Shown here: positions 38,207-47,144 of the stretch, one piece after another
Layout: each line of letters opens with the position of its first letter
How positions within the stretch are numbered: position 1 is the stretch's first letter
Source of the DNA: JAOUJD01 sp963726405
Lineage (GTDB): Bacteria > Pseudomonadota > Gammaproteobacteria > Burkholderiales > Burkholderiaceae_F
Length of the DNA: 64,000 bases
Direction of reading: 5' to 3'
NCBI GenBank assembly: GCA_963726405.1
Contig: CAVSCF010000011.1
Span: 124,001-188,000 of the forward strand
Program-made: the position numbers and the translations under genes
Notes under the pieces: model-generated
Databases searched by the model: none
Seen by the model: only the letters and a program-made list of their open reading frames with translations
What the model was told of the DNA's origin: nothing

Positions 38207-38236
38207 TTGTCGCGCAAAACCCTTTCGGGCTAGAAT
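38207..38236 (+). promoter_or_regulatory. Candidate promoter of the rpsU operon
   Basis: TTGTCG at 38207-38212, an 18-base spacer and TAGAAT at 38231-38236. It lies 45 bases upstream of rpsU and would drive the macromolecular-synthesis operon rpsU-yqeY-dnaG. Confidence 0.55.
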
Positions 38237-38281
38237 TGCGGGCTCGACAGCTCCGTGCCGGCGCTCAATTTCAGGATCCCG

Positions 38282-38494
38282 ATGCCTACCATTCGCCTCA
38301 AGGAAAACGAACCCTTTGAAGTGGCCCTGCGCCGCTTCAAGCGCACCATCGAAAAAAGCGGCCTGCTGACCGAGTTGCGCGCACGCGAGTTCTACGAGAA
38401 ACCCACGGCCGAACGCAAGCGGAAGAAATCCGCGGCGATCAAGCGTCACTTCAAGCGGTTGCGCAGCCAGATGCTGCCGAAGAAGATGTACTAG
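38282..38494 (+). CDS. rpsU: 30S ribosomal protein S21
   Basis: 70-residue basic protein MPTIRLKENEPFEVALRRFK ending RLRSQMLPKKMY; the typical S21. The frame is open 27 bases upstream, but ATG 38282 is the family start. First gene of the rpsU-yqeY-dnaG-rpoD series. Confidence 0.97.
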   Translation: MPTIRLKENEPFEVALRRFKRTIEKSGLLTELRAREFYEKPTAERKRKKSAAIKRHFKRLRSQMLPKKMY

Positions 38495-38522
38495 TCGAGC
38501 ACGGGTACCGGCACTCGTGAAC

Positions 38523-38551
38523 AAGCGCGCCCAAGGGCGCGCTTTCGTTTT
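38523..38551 (+). terminator. Terminator or attenuator after rpsU
   Basis: Stem AAGCGCGCCC / GGGCGCGCTT with AA loop, followed by TCGTTTTC. As in enteric bacteria it probably partly ends transcription, so rpsU mRNA exceeds the distal genes. Confidence 0.8.
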
Positions 38552-38580
38552 CTGGCTTTGTCTTGCTCGAGGAGGTTGAC

Positions 38581-39024
38581 GTGAGCCTGAAGGAACGGAT
38601 CACCGAGGACATGAAAGCGGCGATGCGCGCGAAGGATGCCGCTCGCCTTTCCGCCATCCGCCTGCTGCAGGCGGCCATCAAGCAGAAGGAAGTCGACGAG
38701 CGCATCGTCGTGGACGACGCGGCCGTGCTCGGCATCGTCGAAAAGCTGATCAAGCAGCGCAAGGACTCGATCGAGCAGTTCGGCAAGGCCGGCCGCACCG
38801 ATCTCGTCGACAAGGAAACGGCAGAACTCGACCTGCTGACCGGCTACCTGCCGCAGCAGATGTCGGACGCCGAACTCGCCGCAGCGGTCGATGCCGCCAT
38901 CGCGGAGTCCGGCGCCGCGGGGCCGCAGGGCATGGGCAAGGTCATGGCCGTCCTGAAACCCCGGATCGCCGGTCGCGCCGACATGGGCAAGGCTTCCGCG
39001 CTGGTCAAGCAGCGGCTTTCGTGA
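38581..39024 (+). CDS. GatB/YqeY domain protein
   Basis: 147-residue protein of the YqeY family, related to the C-terminal tRNA-binding domain of GatB: SLKERITEDMKAAMRAKDAA, then TGYLPQQMSDAELAAAVDAA and QGMGKVMAVL. Function is not settled. GTG 38581 is the start, preceded by a strong GAGGAGGT ribosome site. Located between rpsU and dnaG, as in many betaproteobacteria. Confidence 0.93.
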   Translation: MSLKERITEDMKAAMRAKDAARLSAIRLLQAAIKQKEVDERIVVDDAAVLGIVEKLIKQRKDSIEQFGKAGRTDLVDKETAELDLLTGYLPQQMSDAELAAAVDAAIAESGAAGPQGMGKVMAVLKPRIAGRADMGKASALVKQRLS

Positions 39025-39143
39025 GGCGCGTGCGGCCAGCGGCCGCCTCTGCGGGTCCTGCCCACGCGGGAGCCGCGTAACGTCGGGGCAAGTGTTTCGC
39101 GAGCGGCGATGAATCGCTTGCGTACACTTCTCCGACGCCTCCC

Positions 39144-40928
39144 ATGATTCCCCAGAGCTTCATCCAGGACCTCCTCGCGCGCGTCGACATCGGCGACGTC
39201 GTCGGCCGCTACGTCGAGTTGAAGAAGGCGGGGCAGAACCTGCTCGGGCTGTGCCCCTTCCACGGGGAAAAGACACCGTCCTTCACGGTGAGTCCGTCCA
39301 AGCAGTTCTTCCATTGCTTCGGCTGCGGCGCGCATGGCAGCGCGATCGGGTTCCTGATGGAACACCGCGGCATCGGCTACGTCGAGGCGATCCGCGACCT
39401 TGCGCAGATCGCCGGCATGCAGGTGCCCGAGGAGCCGTCCCGGGCGGGCGAGGCGCACTCGAAGACGCGGGCGCTGACCGAGATGCTGTCGCAGGCCGCC
39501 GAGTTCTACCGCAAGCAGTTGAAGACGAACGAGGCGGCCGTGGAGTACCTGAAGGGCCGCGGGCTGACGGGGCAGACCGCCGCGCGCTTCGCCCTGGGTT
39601 ACGCGCCGGACGCGTGGCAGCCGCTGCGTGGCGCGTTCGAGAACTACGACGACCCCGCGCTCGCGGAGGCGGGACTCGTGATCTCCGACGAGGGCAAGCG
39701 GTATGACCGCTTCCGCGGACGCATCATGTTTCCCATCCGCAATCCCCGTGGGCAGGTGATCGGCTTCGGCGCACGCATCATGGGCGCCGGCGAGCCGAAA
39801 TACCTGAACTCCCCGGAGACGCCGGTGTTCCACAAAGGCCAGGAGTTGTATGGCCTGCACGAGGGGCGCGACGCCATCCGGCGGGCCGGCCGCGCCATCG
39901 TGGTCGAGGGATACATGGACGTGATCCAGCTCGCGCAGGCGGGCTTCGGCGAGTCCGTTGCAGCCCTTGGGACCGCCGTGACTGGCGCCCACGTCAGTGC
40001 ACTGCTGCGGGTCACCGATCACGTGGTCTTCGCGTTCGACGGCGACGCCGCGGGCCGCAAGGCGGCGCGGCGTGCTCTCGAGGCGACCCTGCCCGTCATC
40101 GCCGACACGAAGCGCGCCAGTTTCCTGTTGCTGCCCGAGGGCGAGGATCCGGACAGCCTCATCAAGGCCGGCGGCGCGCCGGCGTTCGAGGCCGAACTCG
40201 CACACGCGCTGCCGCTGTCGAAGTTCTTCGTGCGCGCGCTCGCGGGCGGCAGCTCGCTGGCCACCGCCGAGGATCGCGCCGCGCTTGTCGCCGCGGCGAA
40301 ACCGCTGCTGCTGTCCATGGCCCCCGGCGCGATGCGAGCCCAGTTGCTGCGCGAGCTGGCGGATTCGGCGCGCATGCACTCGGACGAACTCGCCGCGATG
40401 TTCGGACTGCGCCGGGCGGCGCCGACCCGACCGGCGGCCCTGGCCCGCCGAACGCCCCACATGGACGTCGACGACCTGAAGCGCCGCGTCCTGCAGCAGC
40501 TGCTTGTGCATCCGCAACTCGCGGCGGAGTTCTCCGCGGCCGTGAACGAGGAGCACGCGACCGGTGACGAAGCGGTCGATCGCGAGATCGTCGAGGTTTC
40601 GAATGCCGCACTGGCCCAGTCGCCCGGCGCCGCCAGCGCCCTCAGCCACGGGGCCCTGATGGAACTGCTGTCGGGCAGCGACCACGCGAACGAGTACCGG
40701 GCGCTGGCCGCGCAGGAGATGGAACTCGAGACCGACATCGAGACGGCCCGCCGCATCGTGGAGGAGGCCTTCGACAAGCTGCGTCTGCGCCGGCTGGAGC
40801 GGGTGCGTGCCGACCGGCTCAACGCGTATCAGCGCGACCTGTCTGCGGAGGCGCTCGCGGCCTATCGGGAGGCGGACCAGGCGTATTTGCGGGCGCGTGC
40901 GCACGCGGGTGAAAGTGCGAGCCGGTAA
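39144..40928 (+). CDS. dnaG: DNA primase
   Basis: Makes RNA primers for replication. The 594-residue product has the N-terminal zinc-binding domain (CPFHGEKTPSF and FHCFGCGAHG), the TOPRIM catalytic core (AIVVEGYMDVIQL, FDGDAAGRKAA), and a C-terminal helicase-binding domain rich in Ala and Glu. It lies 119 bases after yqeY and 440 upstream of rpoD. Confidence 0.97.
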   Translation: MIPQSFIQDLLARVDIGDVVGRYVELKKAGQNLLGLCPFHGEKTPSFTVSPSKQFFHCFGCGAHGSAIGFLMEHRGIGYVEAIRDLAQIAGMQVPEEPSRAGEAHSKTRALTEMLSQAAEFYRKQLKTNEAAVEYLKGRGLTGQTAARFALGYAPDAWQPLRGAFENYDDPALAEAGLVISDEGKRYDRFRGRIMFPIRNPRGQVIGFGARIMGAGEPKYLNSPETPVFHKGQELYGLHEGRDAIRRAGRAIVVEGYMDVIQLAQAGFGESVAALGTAVTGAHVSALLRVTDHVVFAFDGDAAGRKAARRALEATLPVIADTKRASFLLLPEGEDPDSLIKAGGAPAFEAELAHALPLSKFFVRALAGGSSLATAEDRAALVAAAKPLLLSMAPGAMRAQLLRELADSARMHSDELAAMFGLRRAAPTRPAALARRTPHMDVDDLKRRVLQQLLVHPQLAAEFSAAVNEEHATGDEAVDREIVEVSNAALAQSPGAASALSHGALMELLSGSDHANEYRALAAQEMELETDIETARRIVEEAFDKLRLRRLERVRADRLNAYQRDLSAEALAAYREADQAYLRARAHAGESASR

Positions 40929-41370
40929 ATCCGGCCGGGTTGGGGAACTTTTTCCCGATGCCGCTGTATATACCTGCTATACTCTTGAATTTTCAGCGGT
41001 TTCGTTCCGGCCAGAGGGCTCTGCCCAACGGCGTTGCGACACGAAGCGCTGGCGCCCAGGAGATCGCGTGAAGATCGGTGGCGCGTAGTGGCAGTCCATC
41101 GTACAGCGCAAGCCAAACGAGGCGTGATCGATTGAATCGACGCCTGTTCGACGCGGGATCGCCGTCCCGTGCGCGCACTGCGATGCCTTCTCGATTGGCA
41201 GTTGAGCGCGCTCGACCGGGCGGGCTACGAAGTGGTTGAGAAGACGCAATTGAACCCAATGATCTTCATGCAGAGACGCGTGCCGGCCATTCTGGCGCCG
41301 CGGTCGCTGCATGAACCGGCAGCAGTGACGGGCGCGGGCGCGGGCAGCGCGGGCCGAACAGGATGAGACG
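40929..41370. other. Long intergenic leader between dnaG and rpoD
   Basis: 442 bases with no convincing gene. The promoter at 40975-40983 implies a leader of nearly 400 nt for rpoD. A few short ORFs occur but lack family character and ribosome sites. Confidence 0.6.
40975..40983 (+). promoter_or_regulatory. Extended -10 promoter upstream of rpoD
   Basis: TGC TATACT forms an extended -10 with a near-consensus hexamer; the -35 region is poor, as expected for such promoters. It would give rpoD its own transcript. Confidence 0.5.
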
Positions 41371-43620
41371 ATGGTGACGAAGAAGACAGACGGCGGTGAA
41401 AGCAAAGGCGGGTTCGACGGGCGCGACCGGGACCAAGGCCATGAAGAAACTGCCGGCCAGGGCAGAGGCGAAAGCAGCGCCAACGAAGACTCCGGCCAAG
41501 GCGAACGGCAAGGCCGCGCCGGTCGAGGCGAAAGCGCCGCCAGCGAAGGCTGCGGCGCCCGCCCCGGTGGCGGCTGCGCCTGCGCTGCGCGGTCGTCCCG
41601 GCCGCAAGCCGAAGCAGACGGAAGAGCAGTTGATGGGCGGCGACGCCGCCGTGCCGGAAGCCGGTGACGACGCTGCCGATCCGGCGTGCAGATCGTCGAG
41701 AAGATGACGGCGACGAAGATCCGCGCCAAGGATCGCCGCGCCAAGGAAAAGGCCCTGAAGGAAGCGCTCGAGCGCAGCTACCACGGGACCGAAGAGGACC
41801 TCGAGGCCCGGCGCAACAAGTTGAAGGCGCTGATCAAGCTCGGCAAGGAGCGGGGCTTCCTGACGTACGCCGAAATCAACGACCACCTTCCGGACAACCT
41901 GGTCGACGCCGAAGCGATTGATTCCATCATCAGCACGTTCGGCGACATGGGCATCCAGGTCTTCGACCAGGCGCCGGACGCCGAAACGCTGCTGATGAAC
42001 GAGAACGTTCCGGCCGCGACCAACGACGACGACGTCGAGGAAGAGGCCGAGGCCGCCCTCACGACCGTCGACGCCGAATTCGGCCGCACGACGGATCCTG
42101 TCCGCATGTACATGCGCGAAATGGGTTCGGTCGAACTGCTGACGCGCGAAGGCGAGATCGAGATCGCGAAGCGGATCGAGGACGGCCTGAAGCACATGGT
42201 GATGGCGGTGTCCGCCTGCCCCACGACGATTGCCGAGATCCTGGCGCACGGCGAGCGCATCCGCGGGAGCGAGATCCCGATCGACGAGGTCGTCGACGGC
42301 CTGATGGACCCGACCGCGGAAGACTTTCCCACCGCCGGCGGCGACGACGAGGACGAGGAAGGCGAGGAGACGACCGACATCGGCGCGTCCGGCATGACGG
42401 CCGCCCAGCTCGACGAACTGAAGGTCCGCGCGCTCGACAAGTTCGACCGCGTGGCGAAGCTCTTCGAGAAGATGCGGGTGTCCTTCGAGAAGGAAGGCTA
42501 CAAGTCGCCCGGCTACCTGAAGTCGCAGCAGAAGATCCTCGACGAGCTGATGAGCCTGCGCTTCACCGCGAAGATGGTCGAGCGACTGTCGGACACGCTG
42601 CGTCGCCAGGTCGATGAAGTGCGTTCCATCGAGAAGCAGATCTACGAGATCGCCGTGAACAAGTGCGGCATGCCGCGCACGCATTTCCTGAAGACCTTCC
42701 CGGGCCACGAGACGAACACGCGGTGGGCGGCGCGCGAGGCCGACTCCGGCCAGCCGTACTCCGAGATCCTGCGCCGCAACCTGCCGTCGATCCAGGAACT
42801 GCAGGGCAAGCTGTCGGACCTGCAGAAGCGCGTCGTTCTGCCGTTGAAGGACCTGCGCGAGGTCTACAAGCAGATGGCCACCGGCGAGGCCAAGGCCCGC
42901 AAGGCCAAGCGCGAGATGACCGAGGCCAACCTGCGTCTCGTGATCTCGATCGCGAAGAAGTACACGAACCGCGGCCTGCAGTTCCTCGACCTGATCCAGG
43001 AAGGCAACATCGGACTGATGAAGGCGGTCGACAAGTTCGAATACCGTCGCGGCTACAAGTTCTCCACGTACGCCACGTGGTGGATCCGCCAGGCCATTAC
43101 CCGCTCCATCGCCGACCAGGCGCGCACGATCCGCATTCCGGTTCACATGATCGAGACGATCAACAAGATGAACCGGATCAGCCGCCAGATCCTGCAGGAG
43201 ACCGGCCAGGAGCCCGATCCGGCCACGCTCGCCGTCAAGATGGAGATGCCGGAAGACAAGATCCGGAAGATCCTGAAGATCGCGAAGGAGCCGATCTCCA
43301 TGGAGACGCCGATCGGCGACGACGACGATTCGCATCTCGGCGATTTCATCGAGGACACCTCGACGGTGGCTCCGGTCGATGCCGCGCAGTACAACAGCCT
43401 GTCGGACGTGACCAAGGACGTGCTCGACTCGCTGACGCCGCGCGAAGCGAAGGTGCTGCGCATGCGCTTCGGCATCGAGATGTCGACCGACCACACGCTC
43501 GAGGAAGTCGGCAAGCAGTTCGACGTCACGCGTGAGCGCATCCGCCAGATCGAGGCGAAGGCGCTGCGCAAGCTGCGTCACCCGAGCCGCTCCGACAAGC
43601 TGAAGAGCTTCCTGGAGTAA
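41371..43620 (+). CDS. rpoD: RNA polymerase sigma factor RpoD (sigma-70), N-terminal frame disturbed
   Basis: Primary sigma factor. The clear frame from 41686 to the stop covers region 1.1, the acidic non-conserved stretch, region 2 (GNIGLMKAVDKFEYRRGYKF and YATWWIRQAITRSIADQA), region 3, and region 4.2 (TLEEVGKQFDVTRERIRQIE). Upstream is a Lys/Ala/Pro-rich N-terminal extension (41396-41690, KAKAGSTGATGTKAMKKLPA and on) as in betaproteobacterial RpoD, but one base is missing at about 41683 to join the frames. A possible start is ATG 41371, which may itself need a shift near 41390. The extension has no known function. Confidence 0.93.
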
Positions 43621-43636
43621 TGTCTTGAATCCCAGC

Positions 43637-43715
43637 GGGCCTCTAGCTCATGCCTGGTTAGAGCAACGGACTCATAATCCGTCGGTGCCGGGTTCGACTC
43701 CCGGGGGGCCCACCA
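43637..43715 (+). tRNA. tRNA with CAT anticodon (Met elongator or Ile2)
   Basis: A complete cloverleaf of 79 nt including CCA: acceptor GGGCCTC / GGGGCCC, D stem GCTC / GAGC with an 11-base loop, anticodon stem ACGGA / TCCGT around CTCATAA, T stem CCGGG / CCCGG with TTCGACT. The anticodon CAT could be elongator Met or Ile2 (where the C is modified to lysidine); the loop sequence and the location after rpoD are more like Ile2, but I cannot decide. It lies 16 bases after rpoD and likely belongs to the same transcript. Confidence 0.92.
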
Positions 43716-43839
43716 AACCCCCCGGTCAGATACCCATCCGCCCGGCTCCCTCGGTGCCGGGCTTGACGTCCGGGGCCACCGCCTCCCTTCGAATACCGGC
43801 ACCCGTTGCCCTCTTGATGGCCGATTTCCGGCCCATTTG

Positions 43840-45291
43840 ATGTCCGACCCAAAAGACTTCACGCACTTCGGCCTCGACCCGCAGCTGCTCGCTGCGATCA
43901 CCGAGATGGGTTACACCACGCCGACGCCGATCCAGGCGAAGGCGATTCCTGTCGTCCTGCACGGCGGCGATGTAATGGGGGCCGCCCAGACAGGGACCGG
44001 GAAGACGGCCGGCTTCGGCCTGCCGATGCTGCAGCGGCTGATGGCTCATGCCAACGCGAGCATGTCGCCGGCGCGTCACCCGGTACGCGGGCTGATCCTC
44101 GAGCCCACGCGCGAGCTGGCCGATCAGACCGCGGACAACATGAAGAAGTACGCGTCGAAGTCCCTGCTGCGCGTCGCGGTGGTCTACGGCGGGGTCGACA
44201 TGAAACCCCAGACGGAGGCACTGCGCCGCGGATGCGAGGTGGTCATTGCCACGCCGGGACGCCTGCTCGATCACATCGAGCAGAAGAACACCAACCTGTC
44301 GCAGGTGCAGATCGTCGTGCTCGACGAAGCCGACCGGATGCTCGACATGGGCTTCCTGCCGGACATCTCGCGCATCCTGAACTTCCTCCCGAAGGAACGG
44401 CAGAGCCTGATGTTCTCGGCGACGTTCTCCGAGGAGATCAAGAAGCTCGCCGCCAACTTCCTGCGCAGCCCGCAGCTCATCGAGACCGCGGCGCGCAATG
44501 CCACGGCGGACAACGTGAAGCAGGAGGTCTACAAGCTGCACGAGTCCGAGAAGACCGACGCGCTGCTCGAGATCCTGCGCACGCGCGGACCCGACGGCGG
44601 TCGACTGACGCAGGTGCTGGTCTTCGTCAACGCGAAGATCGAGTGCCGGCGACTTGCGCGGCAGTTGCAGAAGGCAGGTGTGAACGCCGACGCGATCCAC
44701 GGCGACAAGACGCAGGACGAGCGCATGAAGGCGCTCGAGGGCTTCAAGAACGGAACGATCGAGGTGCTTGTTGCGACCGACGTCGCGGCGCGCGGACTCG
44801 ACATCGTCGAACTGCCGGTCGTCATCAACTACGACGTGCCGTTCCAGTCCGAGGACTACGTGCATCGGATCGGCCGAACCGGCCGTGCCGGCGCGAGCGG
44901 CCTGACGATCATGCTGATGACCGGATCGGACGATCGCGCCGTGGCGGGCATCGAGCGGTTGACGAAGCAGCAGTTCGAGGTCCGCACGCTGGCCGGGATC
45001 GAACGGCCGCGTCAGCGCCCCGAGCGCGAGCGGGGTGAGGGGCGCGACCGCGCGGAGACGCGCGAGCGCGGCGAAGGACGCGGCCGCAGCGACCGTGGCA
45101 CGCGCGGCGCTCCGCCGAGCCGGGCATCAGCCAGGCCGCCGGCGGACGATTTGTTCTCGAAACCGTACGAGCCGAGCGCAATGGAGCCAGCCGTCCCCGA
45201 GCAAGCGAAGGAGTCCGGTCCGCAACCGGTTGAGGCCGCGCGCCGCCCGGCCGGCCGGTTGTCGGCGCTGCTGGGCGGTGGCAAGAAGTAA
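43840..45291 (+). CDS. rhlE: DEAD-box ATP-dependent RNA helicase, RhlE type
   Basis: 483-residue RNA helicase. Motifs in order: Q motif with FGLDPQLLAAI, AQTGTGKT, PTRELADQ, GG, TPGRLLDHI, VLDEADRMLDMGF, FSATF, then IHGDKTQDERMKALEGF, ATDVAARGLDI and HRIGRTGRAG. The C-terminal 90 residues are Arg/Glu/Pro-rich and probably bind RNA. ATG 43840 preferred. A terminator follows. Confidence 0.93.
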   Translation: MSDPKDFTHFGLDPQLLAAITEMGYTTPTPIQAKAIPVVLHGGDVMGAAQTGTGKTAGFGLPMLQRLMAHANASMSPARHPVRGLILEPTRELADQTADNMKKYASKSLLRVAVVYGGVDMKPQTEALRRGCEVVIATPGRLLDHIEQKNTNLSQVQIVVLDEADRMLDMGFLPDISRILNFLPKERQSLMFSATFSEEIKKLAANFLRSPQLIETAARNATADNVKQEVYKLHESEKTDALLEILRTRGPDGGRLTQVLVFVNAKIECRRLARQLQKAGVNADAIHGDKTQDERMKALEGFKNGTIEVLVATDVAARGLDIVELPVVINYDVPFQSEDYVHRIGRTGRAGASGLTIMLMTGSDDRAVAGIERLTKQQFEVRTLAGIERPRQRPERERGEGRDRAETRERGEGRGRSDRGTRGAPPSRASARPPADDLFSKPYEPSAMEPAVPEQAKESGPQPVEAARRPAGRLSALLGGGKK

Positions 45292-45318
45292 ACGACGGCG
45301 AAGTGCCGGAAGAACTGC

Positions 45319-45347
45319 GAGGGCCCCACGGGGCCCTTCTTCTTTTT
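45319..45347 (+). terminator. Terminator downstream of rhlE
   Basis: Stem GAGGGCCCC / GGGGCCCTT with ACG loop and a T-rich tail TCTTCTTTTT. Confidence 0.88.
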
Positions 45348-45444
45348 GAGTGCCGGCGGACACACGGCGCGGATCGCGACCGAGGTGAGTCATCGATCAA
45401 CCCAGAAGCATGAAGACGCTGCAGGTACCGGCCGTCAGGCGAAT

Positions 45445-46450
45445 CTAATTGCGCGGCTCGACGACCTTTCGCCGCAGGGTGTCGGACGGCAGTTCGCCAA
45501 AGCAGTCTTTGTAGGCACGCGAGAACTCTCCGAAGTGCCAGAAGCCCCATCTGAGCGCCTCGCTCGACACGGTGGTCGAGCCTTCGGTTCCCGCAAGCAG
45601 CGCCTGGCGAACCCGGTGCAAGCGAAGTCGAACGAGATAGGCCATCGGCGTCAGTCCCATGACCTCCCTGAACGCGTTCTCCAGCGTGCGCTCGCTCACC
45701 GCGGCGGCCCGGCAAAGGTCGGTGACGAAGAGGCGATCGCCCGCGTTCGATAGCGCGCAATCTTCGGCGATCTTCACGATTCGGCTCTGCGCCTGGCGGG
45801 TGCGCTCGCTGCGATCGGCTTCGAACCCGCTCGTTTCACCGAGAGTCGCGAGAAGAGATTCGAGCAACTCGACATGGGCGGCCACGCGCTCGTCCTTCCG
45901 TTCGTTGAACAGTTCGGGCTGGCGGGCGGCGGTGTCCACCAGTCGCTTCCCGAAGGCGAAGAGTGCGCGAACCTTTTCGCCGTTCGCCTGCAACGTCTGC
46001 ATGCCCTGCGGCAAGCGAAAGTCGGCCTCGCGGTTGGCGCGCCGCGAGATGACGCCGGATGTCCCCCGGCGGCAGCATGAAGGCAATGCTCTCGTAGCCG
46101 TCGTTGGTCACCATCTGTACTTCCGTTTCGGGCGCCGCGACCAGCATCACATCGGGACGAAGCGGCAGTCCGTTCGCCATTCCATCCGTTTGAGGACCGA
46201 ATGTCACATAGGTGAGACGGCCGCTGAGTACGCGCGTCCGTGTCCTCAAGCGGAGATTGGTCGAATGAAACAAGACCGCAGCGGACTCGAGCCGGACCAC
46301 CACTCGTCGTGCGAGCAACGGCTTGAGTTGCAGTTGCATCGCATCCAGGTCGATCAGTTCGATTCCGGCGCCGGCAGCACTGGGGTCGGTTATATCGACG
46401 ACCGTGACGGCGGGCAGGGCAGCGGCGTCGGCGAGCGCGTTGGTCTTCAC
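45445..46450 (-). CDS. AraC-family transcriptional regulator, frameshift near 46056
   Basis: The first frame (GTG 46450) gives an N-terminal effector-type domain: ITDPSAAGAGIELIDLDAMQ and RLTYVTFGPQTDGMANGLPL. At about 46055 the frame changes and continues RANREADFRLPQGMQTLQAN and a C-terminal AraC helix-turn-helix (FVTDLCRAAAVSERTLENAF, then MGLTPMAYLVRLRLHRVRQA and GFWHFGEFSRAYKDCFGELP). One extra G explains it. The gene is divergent from the sulfatase gene at 47145 across about 690 bases, so it is a plausible regulator of it. Confidence 0.85.
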
Positions 46451-46455
46451 TCTCT

Positions 46456-46475
46456 GCGGAATTCCCGATAGACGG
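46456..46475. repeat. Palindromic repeat copy 1, next to the AraC start
   Basis: GCGGAATTCCCGATAGACGG. Shares CGGAATTCC and CGATAGAC with the copy at 46965-46984. Copy 1 begins 6 bases upstream of the AraC start codon. Confidence 0.5.
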
Positions 46476-46964
46476 TCCCGATGCGCAGCGCGAGACTCGG
46501 TTGGGGATGGCGGTCGTCAGAGGGATGAGGCTCGCCTCTGCACGGTCGCGGAAGTCTATCAACGGCAGACGCGCCGCAATCATGGGGCGGGTTCGAGTTG
46601 GACCCCAAGGGCTACGCGGCCATGCTGGGCGGGCCGCCACGCGCAGCCTCTTCATCTGTGGTCAGGACTCGCATGATCCGGCGGCGATCGCACGGGCGCG
46701 AGCGAGGCCCTTTCGACCCGTGCGCACCGCAACCTGATAGGTCAGACCGGAATTCACGCTGCGCGTCCTGCGGTCGATGATCGCTACGACCGTGACTGCA
46801 GCGGGGTTAATGGCGTTCGCGGAATCCACCTTCCCCATCCCCTGAAGATCCTGCCAGAGGCCGGTGTTTGCCGGAAACAAAACCGGCCGCACAGAGGCGT
46901 ACGCGCGACCCCTCGGATCGGGACCTGCTCCAGATCAATGGGGTGCCGCGTCGCTCCTTGGTTT

Positions 46965-46984
46965 TCGGAATTCCGATAGACACG
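46965..46984. repeat. Palindromic repeat copy 2, upstream of the sulfatase
   Basis: TCGGAATTCCGATAGACACG; CGGAATTCCG is a perfect palindrome here. Located 160 bases before the sulfatase start. Possibly an operator of the AraC protein. Confidence 0.45.
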
Positions 46985-47144
46985 CACGGCGCCTCGTCGC
47001 AACCTTACCCGGGCTCGGTGTCCGGTCGCCGGGAGGCCAGGAGACGGAAACCCGAGGTCGATCGTGCAAGATCACCCGTGTCGGTCTGGTCCGCCGGCCG
47101 CGTCCAGCCCAAGGACCCGAAACACCCTGAACAGGTATTCCCCG

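Larger units (their letters stand above)
46451..47144. other. Divergent intergenic region AraC / sulfatase
   Basis: 694 bases with no recognisable gene; short ORFs on both strands have no ribosome sites or family features. It contains two related palindromic segments, listed separately. The sulfatase promoter should be in the right part. Confidence 0.6.

Noticed and set aside
40960..41000. Heat-shock promoter before rpoD
   Set aside because: CTTGAA is present but no matching downstream element at proper distance.
43577..43901. ORF antisense to the tRNA region
   Set aside because: It is a shadow of the tRNA and of the rpoD tail.
46598..47002. Small ORFs in the AraC-sulfatase intergenic region
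   Set aside because: No ribosome sites, no family resemblance; the region has no coding character on either strand.
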